Assembly (NCBI GenBank): GCA_049487715.1
Contig: CP150561.1
Coordinates: forward strand, 558,001 to 622,000
DNA: 64,000 nucleotides
Direction: 5' to 3'
Origin: Pycnococcus provasolii
Taxonomy: Eukaryota; Chlorophyta; Pseudoscourfieldiophyceae; Pseudoscourfieldiales
In this document: piece after piece, positions 45,603 through 55,047 of the stretch
How positions within the stretch are numbered: the stretch's first letter is position 1
How the letters are laid out: every line of letters begins with the position of its first letter
Made by a program: the position numbers and the translations under genes
Notes under the pieces: model-generated
Databases searched by the model: none
What the model was told of the DNA's origin: nothing
The model's input: only the letters and a program-made list of their open reading frames with translations

Positions 45603-47567
45603 ATGCCGTCCGTCGCCGTCGAGGTCACGCACGCCTCCCAGGTGTTCCGCTTCGACAACATCAAGTACACCGTGCCCACATCCAACGGGGACAAACAGAT
45701 CCTCAAGGGAATCAAGGGCGTCGTGAAAAGCGGCGAAGTGCTCGCCGTCATGGGACCGTCAGGGGCTGGGAAGACGATGCTGCTTAACGTGCTCACGCTC
45801 GTGCCTGGGCCGGGAACGCGAACGGGAAACCTCACGCTCAACGGAGTGACGCTCTCCGAACAAGCTTTCAGCAAACACGCCGCTGTCGTCACGCAGGCTG
45901 ACCAGCAGTGGGCGTTCCTCACGTGCAGAGAGACGGTGCAGTACGCGTCGGACCTGTACAGCACGAGCAGTGCGGCGGAGCGCGCCGCGCAAGTCGACAA
46001 GCTGATCGACCTCATGGGACTCTCCGGGTGCGCAGACACCAAGGTGGGCAACCAGTTCATGGCCGGACTGAGCGGTGGACAGCGCCGGCGCCTGAGCCTC
46101 GCCACGGCGGTCATCAAGGACCCCGCGCTTCTGTTCCTCGACGAGCCAACTTCTGGACTGGACGCCGCCGCCGCCCTGAGCATCATGAACTTCATCAAGG
46201 AGCTTTCGACGACGCGAAACATGTGCGTCTTCGCCACCATCCACCAGCCGAGCAGCGAGGTGTACAACACGTTTGACCAGCTGATGGTCCTCTCCGACGG
46301 ACGTATCGCATATGCAGGCCCCGCGGAGAGCGCGATTACGTACTTCGCGGACATGGGATTCCCGGCGCCAGAGCACTCCAACCCCGCGGACTTCTTCCTC
46401 AACCTCGTGAACCGCGAATTCACCGACCCCAAGAGCGTCGACAAGCTGCTCGACATGTGGGTGAGCGCCGAGTCGAAATACGGCTCCGAGTCGAACCTGA
46501 AAGCGCTCGACGATTCCGACGATGCCGTGGCCGCCGACAACGACAACTCCAGCTTGTACCGCACCGGATTATTCTCGCAAATTGGAACGCTCCTTCGTCG
46601 CCAGTCGCTCCTCATCGGACGCGATCCCACGCTGTACGTGGGGCGCATGGTGATGTTCCTATTCAGCTGCGCATTCTTTGCCGTTATTTACATTCAGGCA
46701 AGGAAACGCGTCCAGGAGCAGGCTCTCTACCGCCTCTTCCTGCTCATGTGGTTCATCGGCGTGCCGTCGAGTCTTGGCGTGATTGCCGTGTTCGCGATGA
46801 ACTTGGAATTCAACGCCATCAAAAGAGAGGTGAAGGACGGCATGGTGCGACCCGTCGCGTACTTCATCTCCAACGCCATCCTGCAGCTTCCCCTCTGCTT
46901 CGTCATGGGCATCTTCGCGATGAGCGTCCCAGGTTATGGCATTGCCGGCTTCAACGGGGAAGCGTACTTGGCCTTCCTTTGCGTCTACTCGCTAACGCTG
47001 TGGTCATTCGAGTGCATGGCGCAGTTCTTTTCCATTCAGTTCGACAACCCGCTGCTCGGCATGCTGATGTACATGAATATGTGGTTCTCCGCATTCCTCT
47101 TTGCTGGCGTCATGGTTCCCGAGGAAGACGTAATCTGGCCGTTCAGGGCGTTTTGCTACTCGCTGCCTCTTCGTTGGAGCCTCACGGGTATGGCCAAGGT
47201 TGAATTCTCCGGAACAACTTTCAGGGGTGCGGTGCCTTACCACGCCGGCGACGAGAATTCTACCGATGCCTCCCTCCGCTTCCCTTACGGCGAAGAGGAT
47301 CCGTGGACGACGGCAGAGATTTCGAAGGGCTTCAAGTGCGACCCGAACGTTCCAATGCTCGCCTGCAATGGCTACACAGGTGATCAGGTGTTGGATAGCA
47401 TTGGCCAAAACTACAAGTCGATTGGCAGCGAGAACAACGTCTTCCGTGACACGATGTTCATCGTCATCATTGGCATTGTCTTCAAGCTTCAATTCCTCGT
47501 GTTCATGGTAATGAAACTCAAGAGTGCCAAGCCGCCAGTGCCTGAAAAGGCTCTTAAGGCTGCTTAA
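45603..47567 (+). CDS. ABCG-type half ABC transporter
   Basis: The 654-residue membrane protein has the reverse order of the ABCG/WHITE family: nucleotide-binding domain first, then six membrane helices. Walker A is GPSGAGKT (51-58), the Q-loop is near Q98, the signature is LSGGQRRR (156-163), Walker B is LLFLDEPTSGLD (176-187), and the H-loop is H214 in TIHQPSS. The membrane part starts near 340 (YVGRMVMFLFSCAFFAVIY). A loop with Cys (FKCDPNVPMLACNG) lies before the last helix. It would work as a dimer to move lipids, wax precursors or other compounds, but the substrate is not evident. The frame is open upstream to 45480 in a low-complexity CTCTCC region; the ATG at 45603 fits. Confidence 0.95.
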   Translation: MPSVAVEVTHASQVFRFDNIKYTVPTSNGDKQILKGIKGVVKSGEVLAVMGPSGAGKTMLLNVLTLVPGPGTRTGNLTLNGVTLSEQAFSKHAAVVTQADQQWAFLTCRETVQYASDLYSTSSAAERAAQVDKLIDLMGLSGCADTKVGNQFMAGLSGGQRRRLSLATAVIKDPALLFLDEPTSGLDAAAALSIMNFIKELSTTRNMCVFATIHQPSSEVYNTFDQLMVLSDGRIAYAGPAESAITYFADMGFPAPEHSNPADFFLNLVNREFTDPKSVDKLLDMWVSAESKYGSESNLKALDDSDDAVAADNDNSSLYRTGLFSQIGTLLRRQSLLIGRDPTLYVGRMVMFLFSCAFFAVIYIQARKRVQEQALYRLFLLMWFIGVPSSLGVIAVFAMNLEFNAIKREVKDGMVRPVAYFISNAILQLPLCFVMGIFAMSVPGYGIAGFNGEAYLAFLCVYSLTLWSFECMAQFFSIQFDNPLLGMLMYMNMWFSAFLFAGVMVPEEDVIWPFRAFCYSLPLRWSLTGMAKVEFSGTTFRGAVPYHAGDENSTDASLRFPYGEEDPWTTAEISKGFKCDPNVPMLACNGYTGDQVLDSIGQNYKSIGSENNVFRDTMFIVIIGIVFKLQFLVFMVMKLKSAKPPVPEKALKAA

Positions 47568-47644
47568 AAATCAAATGATAAAATTATTTAAGTAGAATTT
47601 TAGTTACACGATTTTAAGCAATTTGCATCGAAAGCGTATTCTCT

Positions 47645-48763
47645 TTAACGCACGCATCGAACGAGTGTCTCGCCATTGCCGGTATCGATGGCCGTGACAT
47701 GCCCGCGGCCGTAGAGATCGCGGATGTGAAATGCGAGGCTCAACTTCGAGCCTCGTGGGAAGGGTGCGCCCTTCTTTTCACTTGCCCACCTCCTCATTAG
47801 CTCCTCCGTCGCCTCTCCGCGCGGTCGCCTGGCAAGGCGCCGCATGATGTCTGCATTGCCGCTTGCCAGATGACTGAGTGCTGCACCCACGCCGGGAACG
47901 CTCAGCCGCAGCCACGTGTCGCCGCGCATGTCCGTTGCTCTCGTGACAAAGCCCGAGGACGCGAGGCGTGCGAGCCACACATCAGGATTTGCAGGCGACC
48001 TCGTCTTGGCGGTGGCAACGCTGCTGGCGTGCTCCGCGACGAGCGCGTTTGCGACGACGTCTGGCGCCCACCGTGCCGCCACCGACGCTGTTGCAAGCAC
48101 GCCACCGCGTGCACGTATGCACCTCTGTAGCAGAGCGAGCGCTTGTCTGGTCTCAACGTCGGTTGACGCGGCTGTTGACGCGTTAGCAATGGCACGGTCA
48201 AACTCGAGCGCGGTTGTATAAGCGCGTTCGTGCTTGCCGTCCATGGGCACTGCGATGAGGCGCAGGCGTCCTTCGGCGCACGCGCTGTCGAGCATTTTCT
48301 CGACGTCCGCCTCGTCGTGCACGTGACCTCTGCACATCGCGGCAACTTGCGTTTGCAGTGCGAAGGGCGCGGCGCATGGCGGGGCTCGTGCGGGCCAAGC
48401 GCGGCAGAGCGCGCACGCGACCGCTGTGGGGTCGTCTCTGCGAAAGTTTTCGTTTGCTGTGTATGCCTTGAGTTCGAAAATCCGTTCGGGCGCCTGTTCA
48501 TGGTATCGCGCGGTGTTTAAATCCGCGCGGATCGCGAGGAGTGATGGGCCAGGGTCCGTGAATTCGGACGCTGTAGTGTTTTGCTTTTTTCCTCTTGAGA
48601 AAGCAGCACCACTGACACTGTCGTTGTTGTCGCGTATGAATCCACCCTCGCGTTGCTGTTCTGCCCTGAGGAGGTGCGCGTACGTCGCGTCGACGTCATT
48701 GGCGTTGTCCTTTGCTCCACTCCTGTCATACTCCACTCCGCGAGCGCGTTTGTTGTTGGACAT
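47645..48763 (-). CDS. STK19: STK19 homologue (winged-helix protein)
   Basis: The 372-residue protein has a disordered N-terminal 70 residues, then the STK19 body. ALQTQVAAMCRGHVHDEADV and EGRLRLIAVP lead to helices with VETRQALALLQRCIRARGG. The C-terminal winged-helix part contains ARLASSGFVTR, TWLRLSVPGVGAALSHLASG and SKLSLAFHIRDLYGRGHVTA, ending in a GNGETLVRC strand, much like human STK19. Despite its old name the human protein is not an active kinase. It binds DNA and takes part in transcription-coupled nucleotide-excision repair in the nucleus. No kinase motifs are seen here. Convergent with the ABCG gene. The possible UVSSA-like gene at 56.1 kb would belong to the same repair route. 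Confidence 0.85.
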   Translation of the reverse strand: MSNNKRARGVEYDRSGAKDNANDVDATYAHLLRAEQQREGGFIRDNNDSVSGAAFSRGKKQNTTASEFTDPGPSLLAIRADLNTARYHEQAPERIFELKAYTANENFRRDDPTAVACALCRAWPARAPPCAAPFALQTQVAAMCRGHVHDEADVEKMLDSACAEGRLRLIAVPMDGKHERAYTTALEFDRAIANASTAASTDVETRQALALLQRCIRARGGVLATASVAARWAPDVVANALVAEHASSVATAKTRSPANPDVWLARLASSGFVTRATDMRGDTWLRLSVPGVGAALSHLASGNADIMRRLARRPRGEATEELMRRWASEKKGAPFPRGSKLSLAFHIRDLYGRGHVTAIDTGNGETLVRCVR

Positions 48764-49006
48764 CTCGAAAAGGGATGTTTCTTTTCTGATATGGGCCAGG
48801 GCTCAGGGCTGTAGAATCATCCCCTTCTCCATGTGATTTTTCCCTTTTACCACCAACCGACCGGGACACCTCGTTGGACTGACTGACATGTTGGCGAATC
48901 TTTTCGTGACGGAGAGAGTCCTTTTGTCTGAGACTGGCAACTGGCTGGACCGGCCGACTGGTTCGGAAGGTTTTGCTTATTCTACGAGGGAGCTTACAGG
49001 GCTTGA

Positions 49007-49036
49007 CTTGTCAACTTGTCACTTGTCACTTGTCAC
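49007..49036 (+). repeat. (ACTTGTC)n short tandem repeat
   Basis: About four copies of the 7-mer ACTTGTC end 9 bases before the ATG at 49045, in the leader of the next gene. Confidence 0.7.
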
Positions 49037-49044
49037 TCACGGCG

Positions 49045-49905
49045 ATGCCAAAGCTCTCGCCTGAGACGTCGTCTGCACACGGCCACGGCGTTCTGGCCTT
49101 TCAAGCGCCTGACTTGTCGGCGCACCCGCCGCACCACACGCCCATGCCAGTGGTAAACAAGCTCGCGTGGTATGAGAGATTCTTCTTCGTCAACCTTCTC
49201 TACGACTACCTGGGATTCGACCAGCCGCCGACGTTCGACGCAATGGAAAAGACATTCAACTTGCTCAGTCTCGTTGACGCACTTCTGCTGACCATTGTGT
49301 TCGCCGTTCCCATGTCCGTGAACTACCAAGAACTTGAAGCGGCGAACGCAAGATACAGAGACGAGCAGTCTGGGTACCACAAGTGGTGGAAGATGCTGAA
49401 GACACCCTTCATTGACGATACGTTTGGACAGCTTGAGGGTACTTACAGCAGTCGATTGAACTACTACCTCGTGCTCGCAATGGCATTCCTTTCCATGAGC
49501 TTTCTGTCTGTCCTAATGTGTTACATAGCCGCGGCGAACTCCGTTTCTGATAATTACGAAGACGTGGACTTAAGTCATGGCCACAAAGCGTCACACCGCA
49601 TTATGCAGTCATGGTGGAAGTATACACGATGGCTCGTGTTTGCGCAAACGATTTTTACCGCTTTGGGCTTTGTGCTCGTGTACTTGTCGATCTTCGTGCT
49701 GATCGAGATAAAGTTTCCTGACCCATACCGCGAGAGCCTAGGCACAAAGAAAACAGGTGGTTCAAATCTGCTATCGACTTGGCCAAGCCCAGGGAGTCCG
49801 CACGAATTCAACTACTACACCTTTGAGGTTACTACGGTCTTAACGACGGTAGTCACGGCTACGTTTCTATCGTGCGCGATTCGCAACCGCTACTGGGTTT
49901 TTTAA
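49045..49905 (+). CDS. four-helix membrane protein, unknown
   Basis: The 286-residue protein from the ATG at 49045 has four hydrophobic helices at about 71-92, 139-163, 196-221 and 259-278, with a polar, His/Pro-rich N-terminus and a basic end (RNRYWVF). The loop between helices 1 and 2 is rich in aromatic and acidic residues (YRDEQSGYHKWWKML), and another Trp pair sits before helix 3 (SWWKYTRW). The family is not recognised; it recalls small protist membrane proteins. An earlier frame start (48973) is not ATG-led. It is divergent from STK19. Confidence 0.75.
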   Translation: MPKLSPETSSAHGHGVLAFQAPDLSAHPPHHTPMPVVNKLAWYERFFFVNLLYDYLGFDQPPTFDAMEKTFNLLSLVDALLLTIVFAVPMSVNYQELEAANARYRDEQSGYHKWWKMLKTPFIDDTFGQLEGTYSSRLNYYLVLAMAFLSMSFLSVLMCYIAAANSVSDNYEDVDLSHGHKASHRIMQSWWKYTRWLVFAQTIFTALGFVLVYLSIFVLIEIKFPDPYRESLGTKKTGGSNLLSTWPSPGSPHEFNYYTFEVTTVLTTVVTATFLSCAIRNRYWVF

Positions 49906-50249
49906 ATAATCCAACTTCACGGGACACGCTACTTGGCATGGGCATTCGCTTACCTGCAGAACACTGGTTTTGGGGTAAGGTTGGACTTCGTGATAGTCTG
50001 ACGAACAATGCGCAAACAAATAGTCCAACGAATCAAGCGAGTCACGAACTTCCGATCGAGGAGTTGTGATGAAAGTTAAACGGTATTTACATAGGAGGAG
50101 GCGGAGGTGGTGCGCGGGACTTCGTATAGTCCGAGGTCACTGAATAAAGTGAGTCGCGCACCTTGCTCCACTTTTACAACCCTGTCAATGTGATGAAAGT
50201 CAAAACGGCATTTACAAGGCGAAAACACATTTCTGAGAGAACATGTCCG
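49906..50249. other. convergent intergenic region with a 30-base duplication
   Basis: A roughly 30-base unit (GTGATGAAAGT, AACGG, ATTTACA) occurs at 50066 and again at 50190. No gene is seen. Confidence 0.5.
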
Positions 50250-50780
50250 TCAGAATCCGTCCTCGCTCTCGTCGTGGTCGTGGTCGTCGTGCATGTCCTC
50301 CTCGCCGTCGTCCTCGTCGCCGCTCTCGATGCCGTGAGGGCTGCCGATGCCGCGTCCGAAGTGCATGCCGGCGCCGTGCGCGGTTGTCGTGTGAGGCGAG
50401 TACGCACGCGCGCCGGCACCAGCTGTCGCGGGCGTCCCGCGTGCGCCAGGCGTTCCACCGCCACCCGCACCCGTCGCCGGTGTGCCATGCATCACGCCGA
50501 GTGATCCTCCGGGCGTGCGGTCCGCCGCGCCTGCTCCCGCCTGTCCGTTTCCTCCTCCGAGCGTGTGTGCGATGACGTACGAGCCGTGTAGCGTTCTTCT
50601 CATTGCGGATCGTTCGTGTGTTTGTAGCGCTTCGAGCTGCAGGAGTTGCGTTTCTTCGTGGAGTCCAGCGGGTATTGCGAGAGACTGCCCCATCATACCG
50701 TCATCGAAGTCTGAGAAGGCGTAGGTGTGCGCTGAGGCAGCGACGCCGAACGGACACAAAACGGACGAGAGCGCGGACAT
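50250..50780 (-). CDS. hypothetical protein with acidic tail, 176 residues
   Basis: The ATG at 50780 gives a conserved-looking N-terminal 75 residues (FSDFDDGMMGQSLAIPAGL, then QLLQLEALQTHERSAMRRTL and GSYVIAHTLGG). A Gly/Ala/Thr/Pro-rich low-complexity middle follows. The last 25 residues are a highly acidic His/Asp/Glu tail (GDEDDGEEDMHDDHDHDESE). A small scaffold or chromatin-linked protein would fit, but no family is recognised. It is divergent from the HPP gene. Confidence 0.6.
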   Translation of the reverse strand: MSALSSVLCPFGVAASAHTYAFSDFDDGMMGQSLAIPAGLHEETQLLQLEALQTHERSAMRRTLHGSYVIAHTLGGGNGQAGAGAADRTPGGSLGVMHGTPATGAGGGGTPGARGTPATAGAGARAYSPHTTTAHGAGMHFGRGIGSPHGIESGDEDDGEEDMHDDHDHDESEDGF

Positions 50781-51026
50781 AGGATGAAAATAAGGTTCGT
50801 CAATAATGTTGACCTACTATGAGTAGCTAAAAGTAGGAAGTCCTGTCGAGGAAAACCAGTGCGGGTCAAACTCAAAACCCACGAGCCCTAAAGGTAGCCC
50901 TAACTGAAAACCCTAACCAGGTACCCCCCTCCCCCCTGTGCCAGCTTACATGTATTTCGCCCTTCCCGGGCTTGTCACTTGAGTTCATCACCTCACCACC
51001 TCAGCATCTTCATCTTCATCAGAACC

Positions 51027-52001
51027 ATGGCGTGGCCTTGCATGGTTCCCTCAAGGTCTCCTCGTCCGTTTTGCTTGCGCCAATCTCAACCTCAATCTCA
51101 GTCTCAGTCTCTTGCTTTTATGAGAAGGTGTCCTTCCTTGAGGCCAGCGGTGGCCGCGGAGGTACCTATAGCGCGGTATTGTGGGGTTGAGCGCCTTGGC
51201 CTTAACGCCTTGCCTCGGCCGTCTCGTCGCGCTCTGAGAGGTTCGCGTCCTCTCCGCTCCACAGACGCAGGATTGGGTGCGGCGCTATCACCCTCGGGGG
51301 CGGATAAGAACTCCAACGACGGAGAGCAGGAGGAGAAGTACAGCAAGTGGATTCGAACGCCAGTCGCTCGCAGCGGACGGACTCTTGAAGAAGACGAAGG
51401 AAACTCAAACAAAGAAGCCATCTTTCTGGGAAAAAATACCTTTGGGGATATCACACGCCGCGTTCTGGATGCGAAGGCGCGCGTGTCGACGTTCGCCGAC
51501 AAAGCGAGCGGCGAAGATGGGACAGGAGTCGGCACACTCAGCGACGCCGTATGGGGAGGGCTGTGCGCAGGACTCGCCATGGCGGTCATCGGACTGATGG
51601 ACGTGCACATCAAAACCGCGTACGGCCTGCCATTTATCCTCGGAAGTTTCGGAACCATCGGCGTGCTGCTCTTCGCCACACCTCAAGCACCCGTCGTGAA
51701 GCTGTGGAACATATGCATGGGACACGCCATAGCCGCCGGCGTGATCGTGGCTGCCACGAAGGTGCTCACGCTCCAAACAGTCTACTTGCGTAGCATTGCG
51801 TACGGAATCACCATCACGCTCATGCTTCTCGGTGGCGCCGTGCACCCGCCAGGCGGCGCGCTCGTGCTCATCTTCCTAGAAAATGTCAAGTGCCAAGCGC
51901 TGGGATGGGGATATATTCTGTATCCAGGACTTACCGGCGCACTCATCCTGTACGCGGCATCGAGGCTGTGCGTCTTGTTGCGCAACAACATCGTCTTTTG
52001 A
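51027..52001 (+). CDS. plastid HPP-family membrane protein, NITR2-like
   Basis: The 324-residue protein has a Ser/Arg/Pro-rich N-terminal region of about 85 residues without acids, as in plastid transit peptides, followed by an acidic Lys-rich spacer. Four hydrophobic helices form an HPP domain (about 180-322): GLPFILGSFGTIGVLLFATP, the NICMGHAIAAGVIVAA segment, and GGAVHPPGGALVLIFL with the HPP signature, then a helix with GWGYILYPGLTGALI. In Arabidopsis an HPP protein (NITR2;1) sits in the plastid envelope and moves nitrite, so the same role is possible here. The ATG at 51027 is the first in frame. Confidence 0.85.
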   Translation: MAWPCMVPSRSPRPFCLRQSQPQSQSQSLAFMRRCPSLRPAVAAEVPIARYCGVERLGLNALPRPSRRALRGSRPLRSTDAGLGAALSPSGADKNSNDGEQEEKYSKWIRTPVARSGRTLEEDEGNSNKEAIFLGKNTFGDITRRVLDAKARVSTFADKASGEDGTGVGTLSDAVWGGLCAGLAMAVIGLMDVHIKTAYGLPFILGSFGTIGVLLFATPQAPVVKLWNICMGHAIAAGVIVAATKVLTLQTVYLRSIAYGITITLMLLGGAVHPPGGALVLIFLENVKCQALGWGYILYPGLTGALILYAASRLCVLLRNNIVF

Positions 52002-52188
52002 CTTAATAAGGTTAAAAAATAAATTTTATACGAAAAAAAAAACATTGATGAAGACTCGATGTTCAATTTTTACTGAATTATCTTTTCAATGGCGTGTCCG
52101 ATTTACGTTCCCCTTTCCGTGTCGCAACAAATCAATGGTGGAATCGCCCCCAAAAGGCGATCGTCGTCCTTCCGTCGGAAAGAAATGT

Positions 52189-53607
52189 TTATTCCGCCGA
52201 TTCTGGTGTTGGTGCCGCCGATTCTGGTGTTGGTGCGGGCGGCGGCGGCGGCGGCGGCGGCGGCGGAGGCGGAGGAGCTGGAGTGGACTTTGGCGAGCTG
52301 TTGCCACCGACGAGGAATGCACCCGCACCCCCGAGCAGCGCAATCGCGACGGGAATCAGCGCGCGGCGTCCCGAGCCACCTCCCTTGAGCTTCGACAGCA
52401 CGGACTTCGCCTCAACGAGCTCCTCCTTCGCCTTTTTCAGGTTCGCCTCCTTCTGCGCCTTGACGAAGGGAATGCTCATGAAAATGCCTGAACCAGTGAG
52501 ATCTTTCTCGAGGCGAGCCACCTTCGACTCGCATGCAGCCACGAGCTTCGTCGCCTGCTCAATCTGCTGCTCCTTGGTTCCCGTGAGCGGCTTCTGCTGA
52601 GGAACCATGAAGCGCACGGTGGACTCGCCGCCCGGCGTGGCTGCCGCAGCCTTCTTCACCGGCTGCTTCTTCACCGCCGGCGCTTTTCGCGTGCCATTCG
52701 ACGGGTTCACCTTCACCACCTTCTTCGCCGGCGGAGGTGCCTTTGCCTTGGCTGGCGCAGACTTGGTCAGCGACGGCATGCTCAGGCTTGGCAAGCCGAG
52801 CGCCGGCGCCTTGGCCTTCGCTGGCGCAGCCTTCTTCACGGGCTGCACCTTCTTCGGCACAGGCTTAGGTGCCGGTGCCTTCTTCGCGGGCTTCGGCTTC
52901 GGCGCTTCCGGCTCCGGCGCGAGCTTCTTCTGACTCCACGAGGCTTCCGGCGCCTTCCACGCCGGCTCGGGCATCACCACCGGAACGTACGGCTTTGGCG
53001 GCGGTGGGCGCGGCGTGTTGTCGACGGGCTTCGCAGGGCGACGCACCACGGCGGGGGCTGAAGGCTTCTTAGCAGCGGCGGCGCCGCTATCCCTCTTGAA
53101 GCTGTTGAAAAATCCTCCAAGGTCGAATCCTCCTCCCGACTCTTCCTTCTTTGGCGCAGGCGGCGTCGGCTTCGGCTTGGGAGCAGCAGGAGCGGCAGCT
53201 GGCTTGGGTGCAGGCGGCGCCTTTGGCTTGGGAGGAGCAGCGGCAGCAGCCGCCGCCGGCTTGGGCTTCGGCTTTGGCGCATCTTTCGTGCGTTCCTTGT
53301 AGTTTGCGATCCACGCGCGCACATCCTCACGGCGCTGCTCCGCCGAAGGTTCCGCGGCGGCAGCGGCGGCAGGTGCTGCCGCTTCCGGCGCGTCGTCTCT
53401 CGCCGCACCCTTTTCCTTCCAGTTTTCGATCCACTGCTGCGCATCTTTTTTGTTCTCTTCCCACGGCGCGGATCCGGTGGCTGTGTTTGCGATGACAGCG
53501 CCGGACGCGTCCTTGACTTGCTGCGCCGATGCGCGGAAGTGACGACGACGACGCACAGATGATGCGCACGATGCGCGGGGAGGGCGAGAGGTAGTCGCCA
53601 GCATCAT
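52189..53607 (-). CDS. plastid-targeted Pro/Ala/Lys-rich membrane protein
   Basis: The 472-residue protein from the ATG at 53607 starts with a likely plastid transit peptide (SCASSVRRRRHFRASAQQ). Two related short modules (WIENWKEKG and WIANYKER) follow. Then comes a long Pro/Ala/Lys repeat (PKPKPAAAAAA, PPKPKAPPAPKP, KKAAPAKAKAP) with GFDLGGFFNSFKRD in it. Near 370-430 a coiled-coil segment is seen (QQIEQATKLVAACESKVARLEKDL), then one hydrophobic helix (LIPVAIALLGGAGAFLVGG) and a final poly-Pro run. It would be anchored in a plastid membrane with a long flexible arm. No family is recognised; the repeats may mask conserved ends. Confidence 0.75.
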   Translation of the reverse strand: MMLATTSRPPRASCASSVRRRRHFRASAQQVKDASGAVIANTATGSAPWEENKKDAQQWIENWKEKGAARDDAPEAAAPAAAAAAEPSAEQRREDVRAWIANYKERTKDAPKPKPKPAAAAAAAPPKPKAPPAPKPAAAPAAPKPKPTPPAPKKEESGGGFDLGGFFNSFKRDSGAAAAKKPSAPAVVRRPAKPVDNTPRPPPPKPYVPVVMPEPAWKAPEASWSQKKLAPEPEAPKPKPAKKAPAPKPVPKKVQPVKKAAPAKAKAPALGLPSLSMPSLTKSAPAKAKAPPPAKKVVKVNPSNGTRKAPAVKKQPVKKAAAATPGGESTVRFMVPQQKPLTGTKEQQIEQATKLVAACESKVARLEKDLTGSGIFMSIPFVKAQKEANLKKAKEELVEAKSVLSKLKGGGSGRRALIPVAIALLGGAGAFLVGGNSSPKSTPAPPPPPPPPPPPPPAPTPESAAPTPESAE

Positions 53608-54215
53608 CGTATCTGGGTAAGGAGTACTGAACTGCTCTGATGGGGAAGTGGTTGTAATCGGGAGAAGAGCGGTCGGGAAGGGAAAGAAGTAAGAGCGGTC
53701 GACCGGTCGGGGAAAGGCTAGGAAGTACAAGGATCAGCGAGGGATTTAGGATTTGATTGCCTTTTGCGATTCAATCTCCTGGTCCACAATAATCCATCAT
53801 GGTTGGGACCCCCACGTGCTCCCGGCAACCAATTAGTCTAGCAATCGGTATCGGCTCTCCCCGACCGACACAACGACTACCTTAAAATGATTTGGGGGAA
53901 CCGCCCTTGCGTGGAATTTGGTACTACGGTTATAGGTCGCTGGGTTGCAAGTGGGTTGCAAGTGGGTTGCAAGCACACAAGGACTTCCCAAACTACTTCC
54001 TAACCCTAACCCTAGCCCTAGCCCTAGCCCTAATCAGGCGTTAGCAGGGTTGGGTTTTTCCCTTCCTTCCTTCGGGCGGGCGGGCGGGCTCCCTTCTCCT
54101 GCCGCGGCCTGGGCGTGGCATCCTGTGCTTTTGTCGCCGCACCTTGCGTCGACATCAAGCACTCGCGCGTCGGAGTTACGCGCAGAGGTCACTGTAGGAC
54201 TGTGTCCACAGTTTC
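53608..54215. other. intergenic region with degenerate telomere-like repeats
   Basis: CCCTAA/CCCTAG units lie at 54002-54034 and a 12-base direct repeat GTGGGTTGCAAG at about 53942-53972. A GGGC run follows near 54077. No gene is seen. Confidence 0.55.
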
Positions 54216-54830
54216 ATGGCGGCACTTGGAGGCGCCGACCAACCCGAACTCGCAGAGCAAATTCAGTTGCTCCGCGAGCAAAACAACCTGCTTGTGCAGC
54301 AGAACTTGCAGCTGCAGCAGGGAAGGCCCGCGGCCAGGGTTCAACCGCAACCAGAGCGTCGTCGTTTTCTCGAGCCTCCCACGGAGGCAGATCTCGACGA
54401 ACAGCGTCTGTACCTGATTCCCGCTACGCTTACGCGCGGGCCGAATTCGCACCGTCTTCCCACGGACGTTGCGGGAGCTCAAGGTGAGCCACACCTGCTC
54501 AACCTTACCAGCGAGTACATCTACCTGCACGCGGTGGAGAAGGGCAAGAAGCACGACTCGACGGTGTTGCGCATTTTGCTGAGCTTGTTGTCGTACCTCG
54601 AAGTACTCGAGTTCGGCCTTTCCGCTGCTCGCGCACAAGCGGTGGGGCCGATGAAGCCTGAGAAGCAACGAGGGGCGGTGGCGTGTCCACGGAGAGTTGA
54701 TGAAGGACCAGCTCGTGGAGATACGAGGCGGGATCAGAGTCATCAGGACTCACGAGGAGCCGGATGGATTCCAGGTGGGAAGCCAAGCATCCCCCAACGT
54801 TCGGAAAAGCCCGGAAAGGGAAGGAATTAG
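54216..54830 (+). CDS. unknown ORF, possible mobile-element remnant
   Basis: The ATG at 54216 opens a 204-residue frame. Its N-terminus is a short coiled coil (ELAEQIQLLREQNNLLVQQN). A middle part has ADLDEQRLYLIPATL, ASEYIYLH-like text and LSLLSYLEVLEFGLSAARA. The last third is Arg/Gly/Pro-rich and looks out of frame, while another frame from 54697 carries more natural text (KDQLVEIRGGIRVIRTH). That suggests a frameshifted remnant of a longer gene, perhaps of retroelement gag type. The leader has degenerate telomere repeats. Expression is doubtful. Confidence 0.35.
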   Translation: MAALGGADQPELAEQIQLLREQNNLLVQQNLQLQQGRPAARVQPQPERRRFLEPPTEADLDEQRLYLIPATLTRGPNSHRLPTDVAGAQGEPHLLNLTSEYIYLHAVEKGKKHDSTVLRILLSLLSYLEVLEFGLSAARAQAVGPMKPEKQRGAVACPRRVDEGPARGDTRRDQSHQDSRGAGWIPGGKPSIPQRSEKPGKGRN

Positions 54831-55047
54831 GAAGGAAAGGAGCGTTCCGTCGAATACAGGAAGTCCCGTTTCCCTCCAATCTCAACTCATTCAGGGCGAC
54901 TTTTTGCCCCAGCCAGAGTGCCCCAGCCCCTGGTCCTAGGTGGGCTCGGGACGTCCCCTCCCCCCTCCCACCTCCCAGGGGACCTCCCAGGGGCCCTTGG
55001 GAGGCCCCCGACGCGCCTCTGGTTCGCCCTGCTCGAATTATTTGAAA

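Noticed and set aside
45569-46648. 359-codon minus-strand frame opposite the ABCG gene
   Set aside because: Antisense shadow; the plus strand has all ABC motifs.
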